From positions 1,612,001-1,676,000 of the forward strand of contig NZ_AP024110.1 of assembly GCF_019703875.1 (NCBI RefSeq): a DNA stretch of 64,000 nucleotides, written 5' to 3'. The position numbers were made by a program, and so were the translations under genes. The stretch's first letter is position 1, and each line of letters opens with the position of its first letter. The notes below the pieces were generated by a model. It was not told where the DNA came from. It did not search any database and was given only the letters and a program-made list of their open reading frames with translations. This DNA comes from Methyloradius palustris. GTDB taxonomy: Bacteria; Pseudomonadota; Gammaproteobacteria; Burkholderiales; Methylophilaceae. Positions 39,442-47,914 of this stretch are shown piece by piece.

Positions 39442-39699
39442 ATGATATTACTGAGCTGCAAACAAGCCAGTATTTTAGTTTCTACATCGCTAGACCGCAG
39501 CTTGTCATTGCGTGAGCGTGTGAGCCTACGTCTACATTTGACGATATGTGATGGGTGTACCCGCTTCAGTCAACAACTGCATGCTATACGTGTATTTTTA
39601 CGAAAAAGAGTATCAGTGATAGAGGCAGATACTGAATTGCATCTCTCTAAAGATGCAAAAATACGTATTGCTGAAGCCATACAAGCGCATTCAGAATAA
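39442..39699 (+). CDS. Orphan zinc-finger anti-sigma-like protein (zf-HC2)
   Basis: 85 residues. An early Cys6 in LSCKQAS and HLTICDGCTRF (H-x3-C-x2-C) give the zf-HC2 pattern of anti-sigma factors, and SLRERVSLRLHLTICDGC is close to the usual core. There is no TM segment. Such genes normally follow an ECF sigma factor gene. Here none is in the window; upstream is a tRNA and an AT-rich gap. It may act on a sigma factor encoded elsewhere or be a DNA/protein-binding zinc protein. No clear ribosome binding site is seen. Convergent with dedA. Confidence 0.72.
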   Translation: MILLSCKQASILVSTSLDRSLSLRERVSLRLHLTICDGCTRFSQQLHAIRVFLRKRVSVIEADTELHLSKDAKIRIAEAIQAHSE

Positions 39700-39718
39700 T
39701 TATAAAAGAATCAATCTA

Positions 39719-40342
39719 TTAGTTCTTTATGTATCTGAAGATAGCGTTAACTAAAGGAATAGCTAACCCGAATCCTACCCCGAGCAAAACGATGATATTC
39801 AGATGATCGCGAATGACTGGAATATTACCGAAGAAATACCCCCCTAAAATAAGCACCAGAACCCAGAGTGCGGCGCCAACCGCACTAAATAGCTGAAATT
39901 TCCGATAGGTCATATTAGAAAATCCCGCAATAAAGGGGGCAAATGTTCGGCATATCGGGATAAAAAGGGAAACAAGAAATGTGACAGCACCATGTTTCTC
40001 ATAAAACGCATTGGTTGAATCTAGCGCATGACGATTTAGCCATTTGTAATCATGAGTCACGATTTTTCTGCCAAGCAGGTTGCCAAGCCAGTAGTTAAGA
40101 TTACTCCCCAATACCGCTGCAATAAAAAGTAAGCCCATCAACACCCAAAGTTTGACTGCGCCAGTAGCGGCCAAAGCCCCGCTTATAAATAAAAGTGGAT
40201 CACCAGGCAAGAAAAACAAGGCAAGTATCGCCGTCTCTGAGAATACGATCGCAAACAATATGGCATATATAGCTGCGCCGTATTGAACGATGATCGCGTT
40301 TAGAAACTGGTCTAAATGTAGAAGTGCATGAACGAGTTCCAA
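39719..40342 (-). CDS. DedA family membrane protein
   Basis: 207-residue inner membrane protein with about five or six TM/re-entrant helices. LFFLPGDPLLFISGALAA is the DedA N-terminal motif, and SLFIPICRTFAPFIAGFSNM has the conserved R and P of the second half. DedA/VTT proteins move lipids, including undecaprenyl phosphate, across the membrane; which lipid this one handles is open. The start is TTG with GAGGGG seven bases upstream. Monocistronic on the minus strand. Confidence 0.9.
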   Translation of the reverse strand: MELVHALLHLDQFLNAIIVQYGAAIYAILFAIVFSETAILALFFLPGDPLLFISGALAATGAVKLWVLMGLLFIAAVLGSNLNYWLGNLLGRKIVTHDYKWLNRHALDSTNAFYEKHGAVTFLVSLFIPICRTFAPFIAGFSNMTYRKFQLFSAVGAALWVLVLILGGYFFGNIPVIRDHLNIIVLLGVGFGLAIPLVNAIFRYIKN

Positions 40343-40624
40343 ATATCTACCCCTCTATAATTAATGAGCTCGGCAATCACAAGTGCCTCATTAAAATGGC
40401 TGCTATATCGAAAATATTTGATAGCTAGCCATTAGCTACGAATCCAGTTATATACTCAGTAGCAATAAAAACAAAACTATTTAATATATAAAATAATCAC
40501 CTAATCTGGTTAAACTATGGAGCTGACATGATGATGTCAGCTTTTTAGCTTAGTACAATATTCACGAAATTATAGTCTTTGCTTGGAAGCCTTAAATCAT
40601 TTTAAGTTTGTACAGGAGCAAATT
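40343..40624. other. Region between dedA and the peroxiredoxin gene
   Basis: 282 AT-rich bases with two divergent neighbours. It holds the promoters of both plus an intrinsic terminator (40521-40546) with no plus-strand gene in front of it, and no ORF. A small RNA or a regulated leader of the peroxiredoxin mRNA could lie here. Confidence 0.5.
40521..40546 (+). terminator. Strong intrinsic terminator without a gene upstream
   Basis: Perfect 9-bp stem AGCTGACAT / ATGTCAGCT with loop GATG, followed by TTTTAG, on the plus strand. The minus-strand side has no T-run. The nearest upstream plus-strand gene ends at 39699, behind the antisense dedA gene. It lies 78 bases before the peroxiredoxin ATG. 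Confidence 0.82.
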
Positions 40625-41266
40625 ATGACCACTCTCAGACTCGGCGATATCGCCCCAGATTTCACACAAGAATCCAGCGTTGGTCCCATTTCATTTCACC
40701 AATGGCTGGGCGATAGCTGGGGTATCCTTTTTTCACACCCTTCTGACTTCACGCCAGTGTGCACCACAGAGCTCGGAGCTACGGCAAAACTGGCAGACGA
40801 ATTCAAAAAACGTAATGTCAAAGCCATTGCGCTATCGGTAGACCCTGTTGATTCCCACTTAAGCTGGATTAAAGATATTAACGAAACACAATCAACCACA
40901 GTCAATTTTCCTATCTTGGCGGATGCAGATAAGAAGGTTTCTAATCTCTACGATCTGATTCATCCGAATGCAAGCACCACCGCAACCGTACGATCAGTAT
41001 TCGTGATTGATCCGAATAAGAAAATTCGTCTAACGCTGACTTACCCAGCAAGCACAGGCCGAAATTTCGATGAAATTCTGCGCGTGATTGATTCGTTGCA
41101 ACTCACTGAATATCATAGTGTAGCGACGCCAGCAAACTGGAAAGATGGCGACGATGTAGTGATTGTGCCTTCAATCACAGACCCTGAAGTATTAAAAACC
41201 AAGTTCCCTAAAGGTTTCAAGGCAATCAAGCCTTATTTACGCCTGACACCGCAACCTAACAAATAA
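40625..41266 (+). CDS. 1-Cys peroxiredoxin (Prx6 family)
   Basis: Reduces hydrogen peroxide and organic hydroperoxides. 213 residues: LRLGDIAPDFTQESS at the start, catalytic PVCTTE motif (Cys near residue 45) in SHPSDFTPVCTTELG. VDSHLSWIKDI and the long C-terminal arm (GDDVVIVPSITDPE, FPKGFKAIKPYLRLTPQP) mark the Prx6 group. The ATG at 40625 has AGGAG upstream; a longer in-frame start at 40583 is not needed. Followed after 55 bases by the EamA gene. Confidence 0.94.
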   Translation: MTTLRLGDIAPDFTQESSVGPISFHQWLGDSWGILFSHPSDFTPVCTTELGATAKLADEFKKRNVKAIALSVDPVDSHLSWIKDINETQSTTVNFPILADADKKVSNLYDLIHPNASTTATVRSVFVIDPNKKIRLTLTYPASTGRNFDEILRVIDSLQLTEYHSVATPANWKDGDDVVIVPSITDPEVLKTKFPKGFKAIKPYLRLTPQPNK

Positions 41267-41321
41267 AGGCACGAATGAGCATAGCGCCTCTGTATAACTG
41301 CACTGCGAGTGTTGAACAATA

Positions 41322-41756
41322 ATGCCTGCAATGCCAGATTGGTTTTATTGGGCGCTACTCTCAGCGCTGTTTGCCGCGATGACTGCCATCTTCGCCAAAA
41401 TTGGCTTGGGTGGCATCAACTCAGACCTTGCTACTTTAATCCGTACTTTCTTTATCCTTTTCGTACTCGCAGCCTTTGTTTACTTCACTAAAGCTTGGTC
41501 CAACATTTTTGTGATATCCGCCAAATCTTGGGTTTTCCTGTTTTTATCGGCAATTGCCACTGGTGCTTCATGGGTCTGTTATTTTAGAGCACTCAAAATC
41601 GGCGATGCGACCAAAGTGGCGCCTTTAGACAAACTTAGTCTAGTAATGGTGGCCATTTTTGCAGTTATTTTTCTGGGTGAACGACCCGGCTTATACAACT
41701 GGCTGGGGATTTTAATGATTGCTGCTGGAGTGATTCTGATAGGAATCAAGGCATAA
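41322..41756 (+). CDS. Single-domain EamA-type membrane transporter
   Basis: 144 residues with about five TM helices and one EamA domain (APLDKLSLVMVAIFAVIFLGERP is the classic end of the repeat). Usual DMT transporters have two such repeats, so this half-size form would work as a dimer. Substrate unknown. There is a choice between ATG 41322 and 41331; no strong ribosome binding site. Followed by the S4 gene on the same strand. Confidence 0.82.
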   Translation: MPAMPDWFYWALLSALFAAMTAIFAKIGLGGINSDLATLIRTFFILFVLAAFVYFTKAWSNIFVISAKSWVFLFLSAIATGASWVCYFRALKIGDATKVAPLDKLSLVMVAIFAVIFLGERPGLYNWLGILMIAAGVILIGIKA

Positions 41757-41793
41757 TCCACAACATTCAAATTATCAAAAGACAGAACATCTC

Positions 41794-42033
41794 ATGACAA
41801 CATCACCACAGACTATAGAGTTTGAACTACGTAATGAATACGTCGAGTTGTGTAATCTACTAAAGCTGGTTGGCTTGGCCGATAGTGGTGGACGCGGAAA
41901 AGTCATGGTAGCAGAAGGATTGGTAAAAGTTGATGGGGTTCTGGAAACGCGTAAAACAGCGAAAATCAGAGCTGGGCAGATTGTTGAATTAGGAGACACT
42001 CACATTCACGTTGTATCTCCTATTTCATCATAA
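41794..42033 (+). CDS. S4-domain RNA-binding protein (YbcJ-like)
   Basis: 79 residues made almost only of an S4 RNA-binding domain: YVELCNLLKLVGLADSGGRG then VKVDGVLETRKTAKIRAGQIVEL. Close in layout to YbcJ, whose role is not clear but is probably RNA or ribosome linked. Probably co-transcribed with the EamA gene (37 bases apart). Convergent with the ABM gene. Confidence 0.87.
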   Translation: MTTSPQTIEFELRNEYVELCNLLKLVGLADSGGRGKVMVAEGLVKVDGVLETRKTAKIRAGQIVELGDTHIHVVSPISS

Positions 42034-42050
42034 AGCAGCTGGCAAAAGTT

Positions 42051-42413
42051 TTAGCTTCTAAAACCGCCGTCTTCGAGCACAAACCATTGCGGATTCAAAC
42101 CAGCCAATGGAGCACGCAGTTTATCCAACTCGCTTGCTGATCCGTGTACTTCCAGACGAAAAAGTTTGGACATTGTAAGAGCCTGCTGCAGTAAAGTACC
42201 AACGTTATCCAAATGAGCTAATAAGGCAGCGGCATCAACGTAGCCTTCACGGCAATGAGCAACAAGCCCACTAAAAGAAAATGCGTAAAACAGGCAACCT
42301 GTCTCGCTTTTTGTCTGCTCCACGAACGTTTTGGTCAACGCCTTGAATTCATTTAATTTGTCAGCCTCAACTTCAAAATATGGAACTAAGGTACAACAAG
42401 TATCCGCTTTCAT
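42051..42413 (-). CDS. Antibiotic biosynthesis monooxygenase (ABM) domain protein
   Basis: 120 residues with an ABM/ferredoxin-like dimeric fold: YFEVEADKLNEFKALTKTFVEQTKSETGCLFYAFSF and REGYVDAAALLAHLDNVG are typical, and FRLEVHGSASELDKL is the end of the domain. Such proteins include quinol monooxygenases and stress proteins; no specific substrate can be named. Downstream of hpt on the same strand, with a 72-base gap. Confidence 0.78.
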   Translation of the reverse strand: MKADTCCTLVPYFEVEADKLNEFKALTKTFVEQTKSETGCLFYAFSFSGLVAHCREGYVDAAALLAHLDNVGTLLQQALTMSKLFRLEVHGSASELDKLRAPLAGLNPQWFVLEDGGFRS

Positions 42414-42485
42414 GTGACGTCTCCTAATATGCTTTTTTATTTATATCAACTTTGAACACCAAAACCACAAAAAACGGTTAATACA

Positions 42486-43025
42486 TCAATCATTAAGGGC
42501 ATAAATGGCAGGTAAATTGCGCCACCAGCCATATACATCCATACCACATCCAAATACATATCGATTAGGTACGGTTAGGCCAACAAAATCTGCTTGTACT
42601 GGCTTTGCGTGACCTAGTTCTTTTTCAGTCAGTACAGCTATTAAAACTTGCTTGGCGCCTAATTCAAGGCACTTAGCTTTGATAGCTGCCAAAGTATGTC
42701 CTTCGTCCAAAATATCATCCAGCAATAAAACTGTACGGCCAATCACATCATCACCAGGAGTGACTTTCCACAACACTTCTTTACCAACAGTTTGGTTATG
42801 ATAGCGGCTTGCTTGCACATAATTAAACTCAAGCGGAAATTGTAACTTCGGTAGTAATTGACCCGAAAATACAACTGCACCGCCCATCACCGAAATTATA
42901 AGCGGTTGTTTATCATGAAGAACCTCTGTCAGCTCTAGTGCCAATCTATCAATTGCCGCCCCTACAGCATCTGCGGTATGAATCAGGCTTGCGCTGGCAA
43001 GCATATTCTCGGGGTTAATTGCCAC
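42486..43025 (-). CDS. hpt: Hypoxanthine-guanine phosphoribosyltransferase
   Basis: Purine salvage enzyme, 179 residues. The PRPP-binding loop is VLLLDDILDEGHTLAAI (residues ~103-119), SVMGGAVVFSGQLL holds the catalytic/PPi loop, and VGLTVPNRYVFGCGMD is the C-terminal purine-binding part. The start is GTG at 43025; an ATG at 43004 (Met8) is an alternative. It is 22 bases after galU, so probably in the same transcript. Confidence 0.92.
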   Translation of the reverse strand: MAINPENMLASASLIHTADAVGAAIDRLALELTEVLHDKQPLIISVMGGAVVFSGQLLPKLQFPLEFNYVQASRYHNQTVGKEVLWKVTPGDDVIGRTVLLLDDILDEGHTLAAIKAKCLELGAKQVLIAVLTEKELGHAKPVQADFVGLTVPNRYVFGCGMDVYGWWRNLPAIYALND

Positions 43026-43047
43026 TGGCTGCCAGATAATAGGTAGA

Positions 43048-43926
43048 TTAGGTGATCGATTGTTTTAGAATGCGTAAATAATCTAGAAACTCTCCACCAA
43101 TTTCAGGATGGCGCATCGCAAATTCGACGTTTGCTTTCATGTAGCCAAGCTTGCTGCCACAATCATAACGGGTACCCTTGAATCGATAGGCAAGCACTTT
43201 TTCATATTGCATCAAGGCTGCAATACCGTCGGTCAGTTGAATCTCGCCGCCTTTGCCTGGTTGTACATTCTCAAGGCAATCAAATATTTTTGGCGTCAAT
43301 ATATAGCGGCCAATCACTGCCAGAGTAGAAGGTGCATCAGCTGGCTTTGGTTTTTCAACAATGCCTTTCAGTTGCAATATATCAGTCGCAATTTTGCTGG
43401 CATCGACAATCCCATAGCTCGCGGTTTCACTAGGTAATACATCTTCAACACCGAGTATGCTGCTGCCATATTCTGCATACACATCTACCATTTGCTTCAT
43501 AGCAGGTGGATTTCCATCTACCAAGTCATCCGCAAGTATCACAGCAAAGGGCTGATCACCCACTACTGGTTTAGCACAGAGCACTGCATGACCTAATCCC
43601 AGCGCTTCTGATTGACGGATATAAATGCACGAAACGCCTTTAGGCAAAATGCCTCGCAACGTGTCCAAAATTTCGGTTTTACCACGTGCTTCCAGTTCCG
43701 CTTCTAATTCATAGGATTTATCAAAGTGATCAGGAATAGACCTTTTATTACGCCCTGTAATAAAAATGAGTTCTGTAGCACCTGCCGCAATCGCCTCTTC
43801 AGCAGCATATTGCATGAGCGGTTTATCAACAATAGGCAACATTTCTTTAGGGCTGGCTTTGGTAGCTGGCAAAAATCGTGTGCCCAGACCGGCAACGGGG
43901 AAAACGGCTTTAGTAATCTTTTGCAA
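43048..43926 (-). CDS. galU: UTP-glucose-1-phosphate uridylyltransferase
   Basis: Makes UDP-glucose for surface polysaccharides. 292 residues. VAGLGTRFLPATKASPKEM is the nucleotidyl transferase signature. VILADDLVDGN, EKPKPADAPS and GTRYDCGSKLGYMKANVEFA are GalU-specific. The start codon is TTG, with AAGGGA upstream. It lies at the 3' end of the surface glycan run, 73 bases after the CapD/WbpM gene. Confidence 0.95.
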   Translation of the reverse strand: MQKITKAVFPVAGLGTRFLPATKASPKEMLPIVDKPLMQYAAEEAIAAGATELIFITGRNKRSIPDHFDKSYELEAELEARGKTEILDTLRGILPKGVSCIYIRQSEALGLGHAVLCAKPVVGDQPFAVILADDLVDGNPPAMKQMVDVYAEYGSSILGVEDVLPSETASYGIVDASKIATDILQLKGIVEKPKPADAPSTLAVIGRYILTPKIFDCLENVQPGKGGEIQLTDGIAALMQYEKVLAYRFKGTRYDCGSKLGYMKANVEFAMRHPEIGGEFLDYLRILKQSIT

Positions 43927-43999
43927 TTTTTAAATCCCTTAGTATTTCTTTATTTAATTGGAAAATTATTAATGTGTTATTTGATTAATTTGGCATATT

Positions 44000-45952
44000 T
44001 TAATGCAGTGTAGATGAGCGTGGCGCCAATTGCACCATAGCATCAATCTTATGGCTCTCCGCTTGGTTGGCATTTATATCGCCAGTATATTCTTCCACCC
44101 ACATTTTCAACTCTTCTTTTATCTTTGGCTCATCGGTTGAAACAGTTGATTCAACCCACTTAATCAAGGCTTTTACCCAAGCCTTATCGGCTGAACGAGC
44201 AACGGCAATACGAAGCTTTTCATGCGGCGTAGGCAGCGTATGCTCATCATCGGCAAGCAACTCTTCATAAAGCTTCTCGCCTGGACGAAGACCAGTATAT
44301 TGAATTTCGATTTCATTTTCATTAAGGCCAGATAGCCTGATCATATCCAAGGCCAGATCAGCGATACGAACAGGCTCACCCATATCCAGTACAAAAATCT
44401 CAGCGCCAGTGCCCATTAAACCAGCCTGCATCACCAACTGCGCAGCCTCAGGAATCGACATGAAGTAGCGGGTAATCTCTGGATGAGTCACAGTAACTGG
44501 CCCGCCCTTCGCAATCTGCTCCCTGAATTTTGGAATCACGCTGCCACTACTACCCAACACGTTACCAAAACGCACAATCACAAATCGAGTGTTGATTGCT
44601 CTTGCTGTCTGCGCATCTTGCAAACCCTGGCAAACCATCTCAGCCAACCGTTTGCTTGCACCCATCACATTAGTAGGGTTGACAGCTTTGTCAGTAGAAA
44701 TCAGTACGAATTTTTCCACATCAAGCTCTTTGCATACTTTAGCTAAGGTATAAGTCCCCAAGACATTATTGGCAAGCGCTGCGGCAACGTTCTCTTGCTC
44801 CATCAAAGGCACATGCTTATATGCCGCCGCATGGAAAACGACTGAGGGTTGGTATTTCTCCAAGAGCAATTTCAGGCGCTTTTCATTCTTTACGTCCCCA
44901 ATCACATAAATGGATTGCACTTGTGGGAAACGCGCCTTGAACTCTTGCTCTATTGCGTATAAGGCATACTCAGATATATCAAAACATATGAGTAAGTCTG
45001 GTTGGTATTTTATTATTTGACGGCAAAGCTCAGCACCTATTGAGCCGCCAGCGCCAGTCACCATGACGACTCGGCCTTCTATCATGGCATGCAAACCATC
45101 ATCGTTCAGGTGCACTGGCTCACGCCCCAGCAAATCTTCAACCTCGACCCGACGAATTTGCGAAACAGTGACTTTACCGCTTAATAAATCATCAAACGCT
45201 GGTACCGTGAGTACGGTTAAGTGATTAAAATTAGCAAGGCTAACAGCCTTGCGCCTTGCCTGGTGATTTGCAGAAGGCATCGCAACAATTACATTAGAAA
45301 CATTCAACGACCTTGCAATCTCAGGCAATTCAGTAATACCGCCCAATACCTTAACACCTAAAAGATACCTTCCTTTGATTGCAACATCATCATCCAGCAT
45401 ACCCACCACACGCCATTCTTCACTTCGCATCAAGTCCTTTACCAACGCTATTGCTGCCTCACCTGCACCCAGAATAATCACCGGCTCCCCTTGAGACTGG
45501 CTGCTCCCGTAAAGCGTATGTTCCTTCCAAGAGCGATAAGCAAAACGCCCACCACCCATAATCAGGACCAATAAAATTGGGTCAAGAATTAATACCGATC
45601 TGGGAACGACACCATGTGGCTTAAGCATAATTAGAATAGCCACAACACCCAACATACCTAGGAAGACTGCAATCAATATGCGTTTCAAGTCTGGCAAGCT
45701 AGCAAAACGCCATATGCCTTTATAGAGGCCATAAGCAATAAACATTACACTTTGCAGTGGAACAGCCCATAGCATGATCTGCTGCAAGGCCAAACTGAAC
45801 TCAGACGGAATGTTAAAATTGAATCGCAGATTATATGCAAGTATCCAAGAAATTAATGCAGCAAAAATGTCATAAGCAAACGCCGAAAATGAACGCCATT
45901 CTATAGGTAGCTTGATTTCTGTAATGGGATTCACTGGTTTTAATTTTTTCAT
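44000..45952 (-). CDS. Membrane-bound nucleotide-sugar 4,6-dehydratase/epimerase (WbpM/CapD/FlaA1 family)
   Basis: 650 residues: four or five N-terminal TM helices (~20-140), a CoA-binding-like Rossmann domain (VIILGAGEAAIALVKDL), then an SDR domain (~290-600) with TGAGGSIGAELCRQI. The dehydratase site STDKAVNPTNVMGASKR has Met in place of the usual Tyr, as in WbpM. It likely converts UDP-GlcNAc to a 4-keto-6-deoxy sugar for the first residue of the glycan. It works with the WecA/WbpL-like transferase immediately upstream (30 bases). Confidence 0.92.
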   Translation of the reverse strand: MKKLKPVNPITEIKLPIEWRSFSAFAYDIFAALISWILAYNLRFNFNIPSEFSLALQQIMLWAVPLQSVMFIAYGLYKGIWRFASLPDLKRILIAVFLGMLGVVAILIMLKPHGVVPRSVLILDPILLVLIMGGGRFAYRSWKEHTLYGSSQSQGEPVIILGAGEAAIALVKDLMRSEEWRVVGMLDDDVAIKGRYLLGVKVLGGITELPEIARSLNVSNVIVAMPSANHQARRKAVSLANFNHLTVLTVPAFDDLLSGKVTVSQIRRVEVEDLLGREPVHLNDDGLHAMIEGRVVMVTGAGGSIGAELCRQIIKYQPDLLICFDISEYALYAIEQEFKARFPQVQSIYVIGDVKNEKRLKLLLEKYQPSVVFHAAAYKHVPLMEQENVAAALANNVLGTYTLAKVCKELDVEKFVLISTDKAVNPTNVMGASKRLAEMVCQGLQDAQTARAINTRFVIVRFGNVLGSSGSVIPKFREQIAKGGPVTVTHPEITRYFMSIPEAAQLVMQAGLMGTGAEIFVLDMGEPVRIADLALDMIRLSGLNENEIEIQYTGLRPGEKLYEELLADDEHTLPTPHEKLRIAVARSADKAWVKALIKWVESTVSTDEPKIKEELKMWVEEYTGDINANQAESHKIDAMVQLAPRSSTLH

Positions 45953-45982
45953 CTGAGCGTTACTTGAGTACGGATTACTATT

Positions 45983-46957
45983 TTACCGAATGACTGTTGC
46001 AGCATGCTGAAATTGTTTCCAGCGATCATCAATGAGCAACACGATAATGCCATAGATTACTATCCAAATTGAAAGCCCGGTCACTAGTTCAATCCACTGA
46101 CATTGATTGAGTATCAAAGCAGATATAGCTACTGAAATCATCAGAATATATTCATAAATTGCAGTTTTTCTGTGTCCCCAGCCCATTTGCACAAGATGCT
46201 GATAATAGTGGGAGCGATGAGCTTGCCATACATTCTCTCGACGACAAGCACGCTTAAACAAAGTGACCGTTGCATCAACTATAAAAGGTGAAAAAACAAG
46301 AATAGGGAACCAGACAGCCCATAAGCCATGTTGCCAACCATAAAAGCCGATTGAGGCAGCCAGAAAACCAAGTGGAATTGATCCACAGTCTCCCATAAAT
46401 ATCTTGGCCGGGTGGAAATTGAAAATAAGAAAAGATAAAGCAGCGCTAGCCAGGGAAGCGCTCATTAAAACAGTCTGGTTGTCATGGGCTACATAGGCGG
46501 CTAGCGCATAAGTCCCAAAACCAATAAATGCCATACCGCCTGCAAGGCCATCTGAGCCATCCATGAAGTTATAAAGATTTACCATCCATACCATGCAGAA
46601 AAGAGTTAAGACATATAACCACCAAGGCAGGCTTATGCCAAAGTAATAAAGAAAAAAAATTGAGGCGATTATCTGAATCAGGAAACGCCATTTAATAGAC
46701 AAGCCCTTAATATCATCTAGCAACGAGTTCAATACCAAGATTAAAGCCAATGCCGACCAAAGCCATATATGTGCATATAAAACCCAAGTCAACAATACAC
46801 CAGCCATAATGGCCAAGCCGCCAGACCGTGGAATAGACTGATGATGCAAAGATCGCTGGTTGGGTATATCCAGAATGAGATTTTTCAAACCAGTTTTCAA
46901 TAGGGAAAGCAATATGGCAAATGTCAGCAGAAAACTGATAATAGACGAGATAAACAT
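45983..46957 (-). CDS. WecA/WbpL-type undecaprenyl-phosphate glycosyl-1-P transferase (GT4)
   Basis: 324 residues with about ten TM helices. The family motifs are present: NFMDGSDGLAGG, FNFHPAKIFMGDCGS and the His-rich loop HRSHYYQHLVQMGWGH. It would transfer an N-acetylated sugar phosphate (FucNAc/QuiNAc/GlcNAc) onto undecaprenyl phosphate, the first step of O-antigen synthesis. The start at ATG 46957 is chosen; an in-frame longer start at 47014 would overlap the epimerase gene and add a poor leader. Works with the neighbouring epimerase, as in the WbpV-WbpL-WbpM set of Pseudomonas. Confidence 0.92.
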   Translation of the reverse strand: MFISSIISFLLTFAILLSLLKTGLKNLILDIPNQRSLHHQSIPRSGGLAIMAGVLLTWVLYAHIWLWSALALILVLNSLLDDIKGLSIKWRFLIQIIASIFFLYYFGISLPWWLYVLTLFCMVWMVNLYNFMDGSDGLAGGMAFIGFGTYALAAYVAHDNQTVLMSASLASAALSFLIFNFHPAKIFMGDCGSIPLGFLAASIGFYGWQHGLWAVWFPILVFSPFIVDATVTLFKRACRRENVWQAHRSHYYQHLVQMGWGHRKTAIYEYILMISVAISALILNQCQWIELVTGLSIWIVIYGIIVLLIDDRWKQFQHAATVIR

Positions 46958-46961
46958 ATGC

Positions 46962-47912
46962 CTAATTTTTAATAGACTTAAACCAATCGACAGTTTCAGC
47001 AAGACCCTGTTCAATCGTATATGGGGGAGACCAGCCTAGATCGCGACGTATTTTTCTACTATCAATCTGGAGAGATTGAGTTAGCCTCTCAATTGCTGCT
47101 GACTTACCTAATAGCTTACTTAGCCAGTACATAATGAGTAAATTAAAATTTATCATCCAGACAGACCTACCAAAGGACATAGCTATTAAACGACATAACT
47201 CTGGCGTGGAAACATCATAACCATCACTAAGCAAGTAAGTTTCCCCTGCTGCCTTTTCATGTATAGCACACTGGACTAAAGCATCCACCAAATTCTCGAC
47301 ATACAGCATGCTACGTTTATTATTAATACTACCGAATGGCAAAGGCACCCTTCGGTCAATCAATTTCATAAGATTAAGAAAGTTTGCTTTTACTCCAATG
47401 CCGTAAATAAGTGGGGGGCGAACAATCACTATTTGCATACCTGTTCGAATAGAAACCGCCCTTAATGCCTGCTCTGTCTGCCATTTCGAAATGCCGTAAG
47501 GATCTTTCGGATTCGGTGCATCCAATTCAGTAAACGGATGGCTATGTGTATATTCACCATTCACTTTAATACTACTGATATATACAAATCTTCTTACGCC
47601 TGCCTTTGCTGCCTGCACTGCCAAATTGACAGTAGCATGCAGATTTACCTCCTGAAAAGCAGTCAATGAGTCATTCGACAATTCATTCATTACATGAACC
47701 CGCGCGGCAAGATGAACAATAATTTCGATATCATGCAAGTAAACTGACCAATCGGTCTCTGCATTAACGCAAGGAACAATAATTTTATTAGCATGTGAGG
47801 CTATCGGCTGATCACTCCGCACGATCGCTTTAACATTATATCCATCAGCTACTAATCTTCGGATAAGTCTACTGCCGACAAAACCGTTTGCACCTGTTAC
47901 TAGAAATCTCAT
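46962..47912 (-). CDS. NAD-dependent sugar epimerase/reductase (WbpV-like)
   Basis: 316 residues: Rossmann motif TGANGFVGSRL, HLAARVHVM and the catalytic Y-x3-K in DPYGISKWQTE. RPPLIYGIGVKANFLNLMKLI and SDGYDVSTPEL are typical of the WbpV/WbpK group that finishes UDP-QuiNAc or UDP-FucNAc. It lies between the GT2 gene and the WecA/WbpL-like gene and only two bases from the GT2 stop. I take the ATG at 47912, not the in-frame start at 47936 that reaches into the GT2 gene. Confidence 0.88.
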   Translation of the reverse strand: MRFLVTGANGFVGSRLIRRLVADGYNVKAIVRSDQPIASHANKIIVPCVNAETDWSVYLHDIEIIVHLAARVHVMNELSNDSLTAFQEVNLHATVNLAVQAAKAGVRRFVYISSIKVNGEYTHSHPFTELDAPNPKDPYGISKWQTEQALRAVSIRTGMQIVIVRPPLIYGIGVKANFLNLMKLIDRRVPLPFGSINNKRSMLYVENLVDALVQCAIHEKAAGETYLLSDGYDVSTPELCRLIAMSFGRSVWMINFNLLIMYWLSKLLGKSAAIERLTQSLQIDSRKIRRDLGWSPPYTIEQGLAETVDWFKSIKN

Positions 47913-47914
47913 TA

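Noticed and set aside
41309..41491. 60-codon ORF overlapping the EamA gene start
   Set aside because: Different frame from the hydrophobic EamA protein; no support.
46958..47014. Longer N-terminus of the WecA/WbpL-like protein
   Set aside because: It overlaps the epimerase gene and adds a sequence not typical of the family; ATG 46957 is better.
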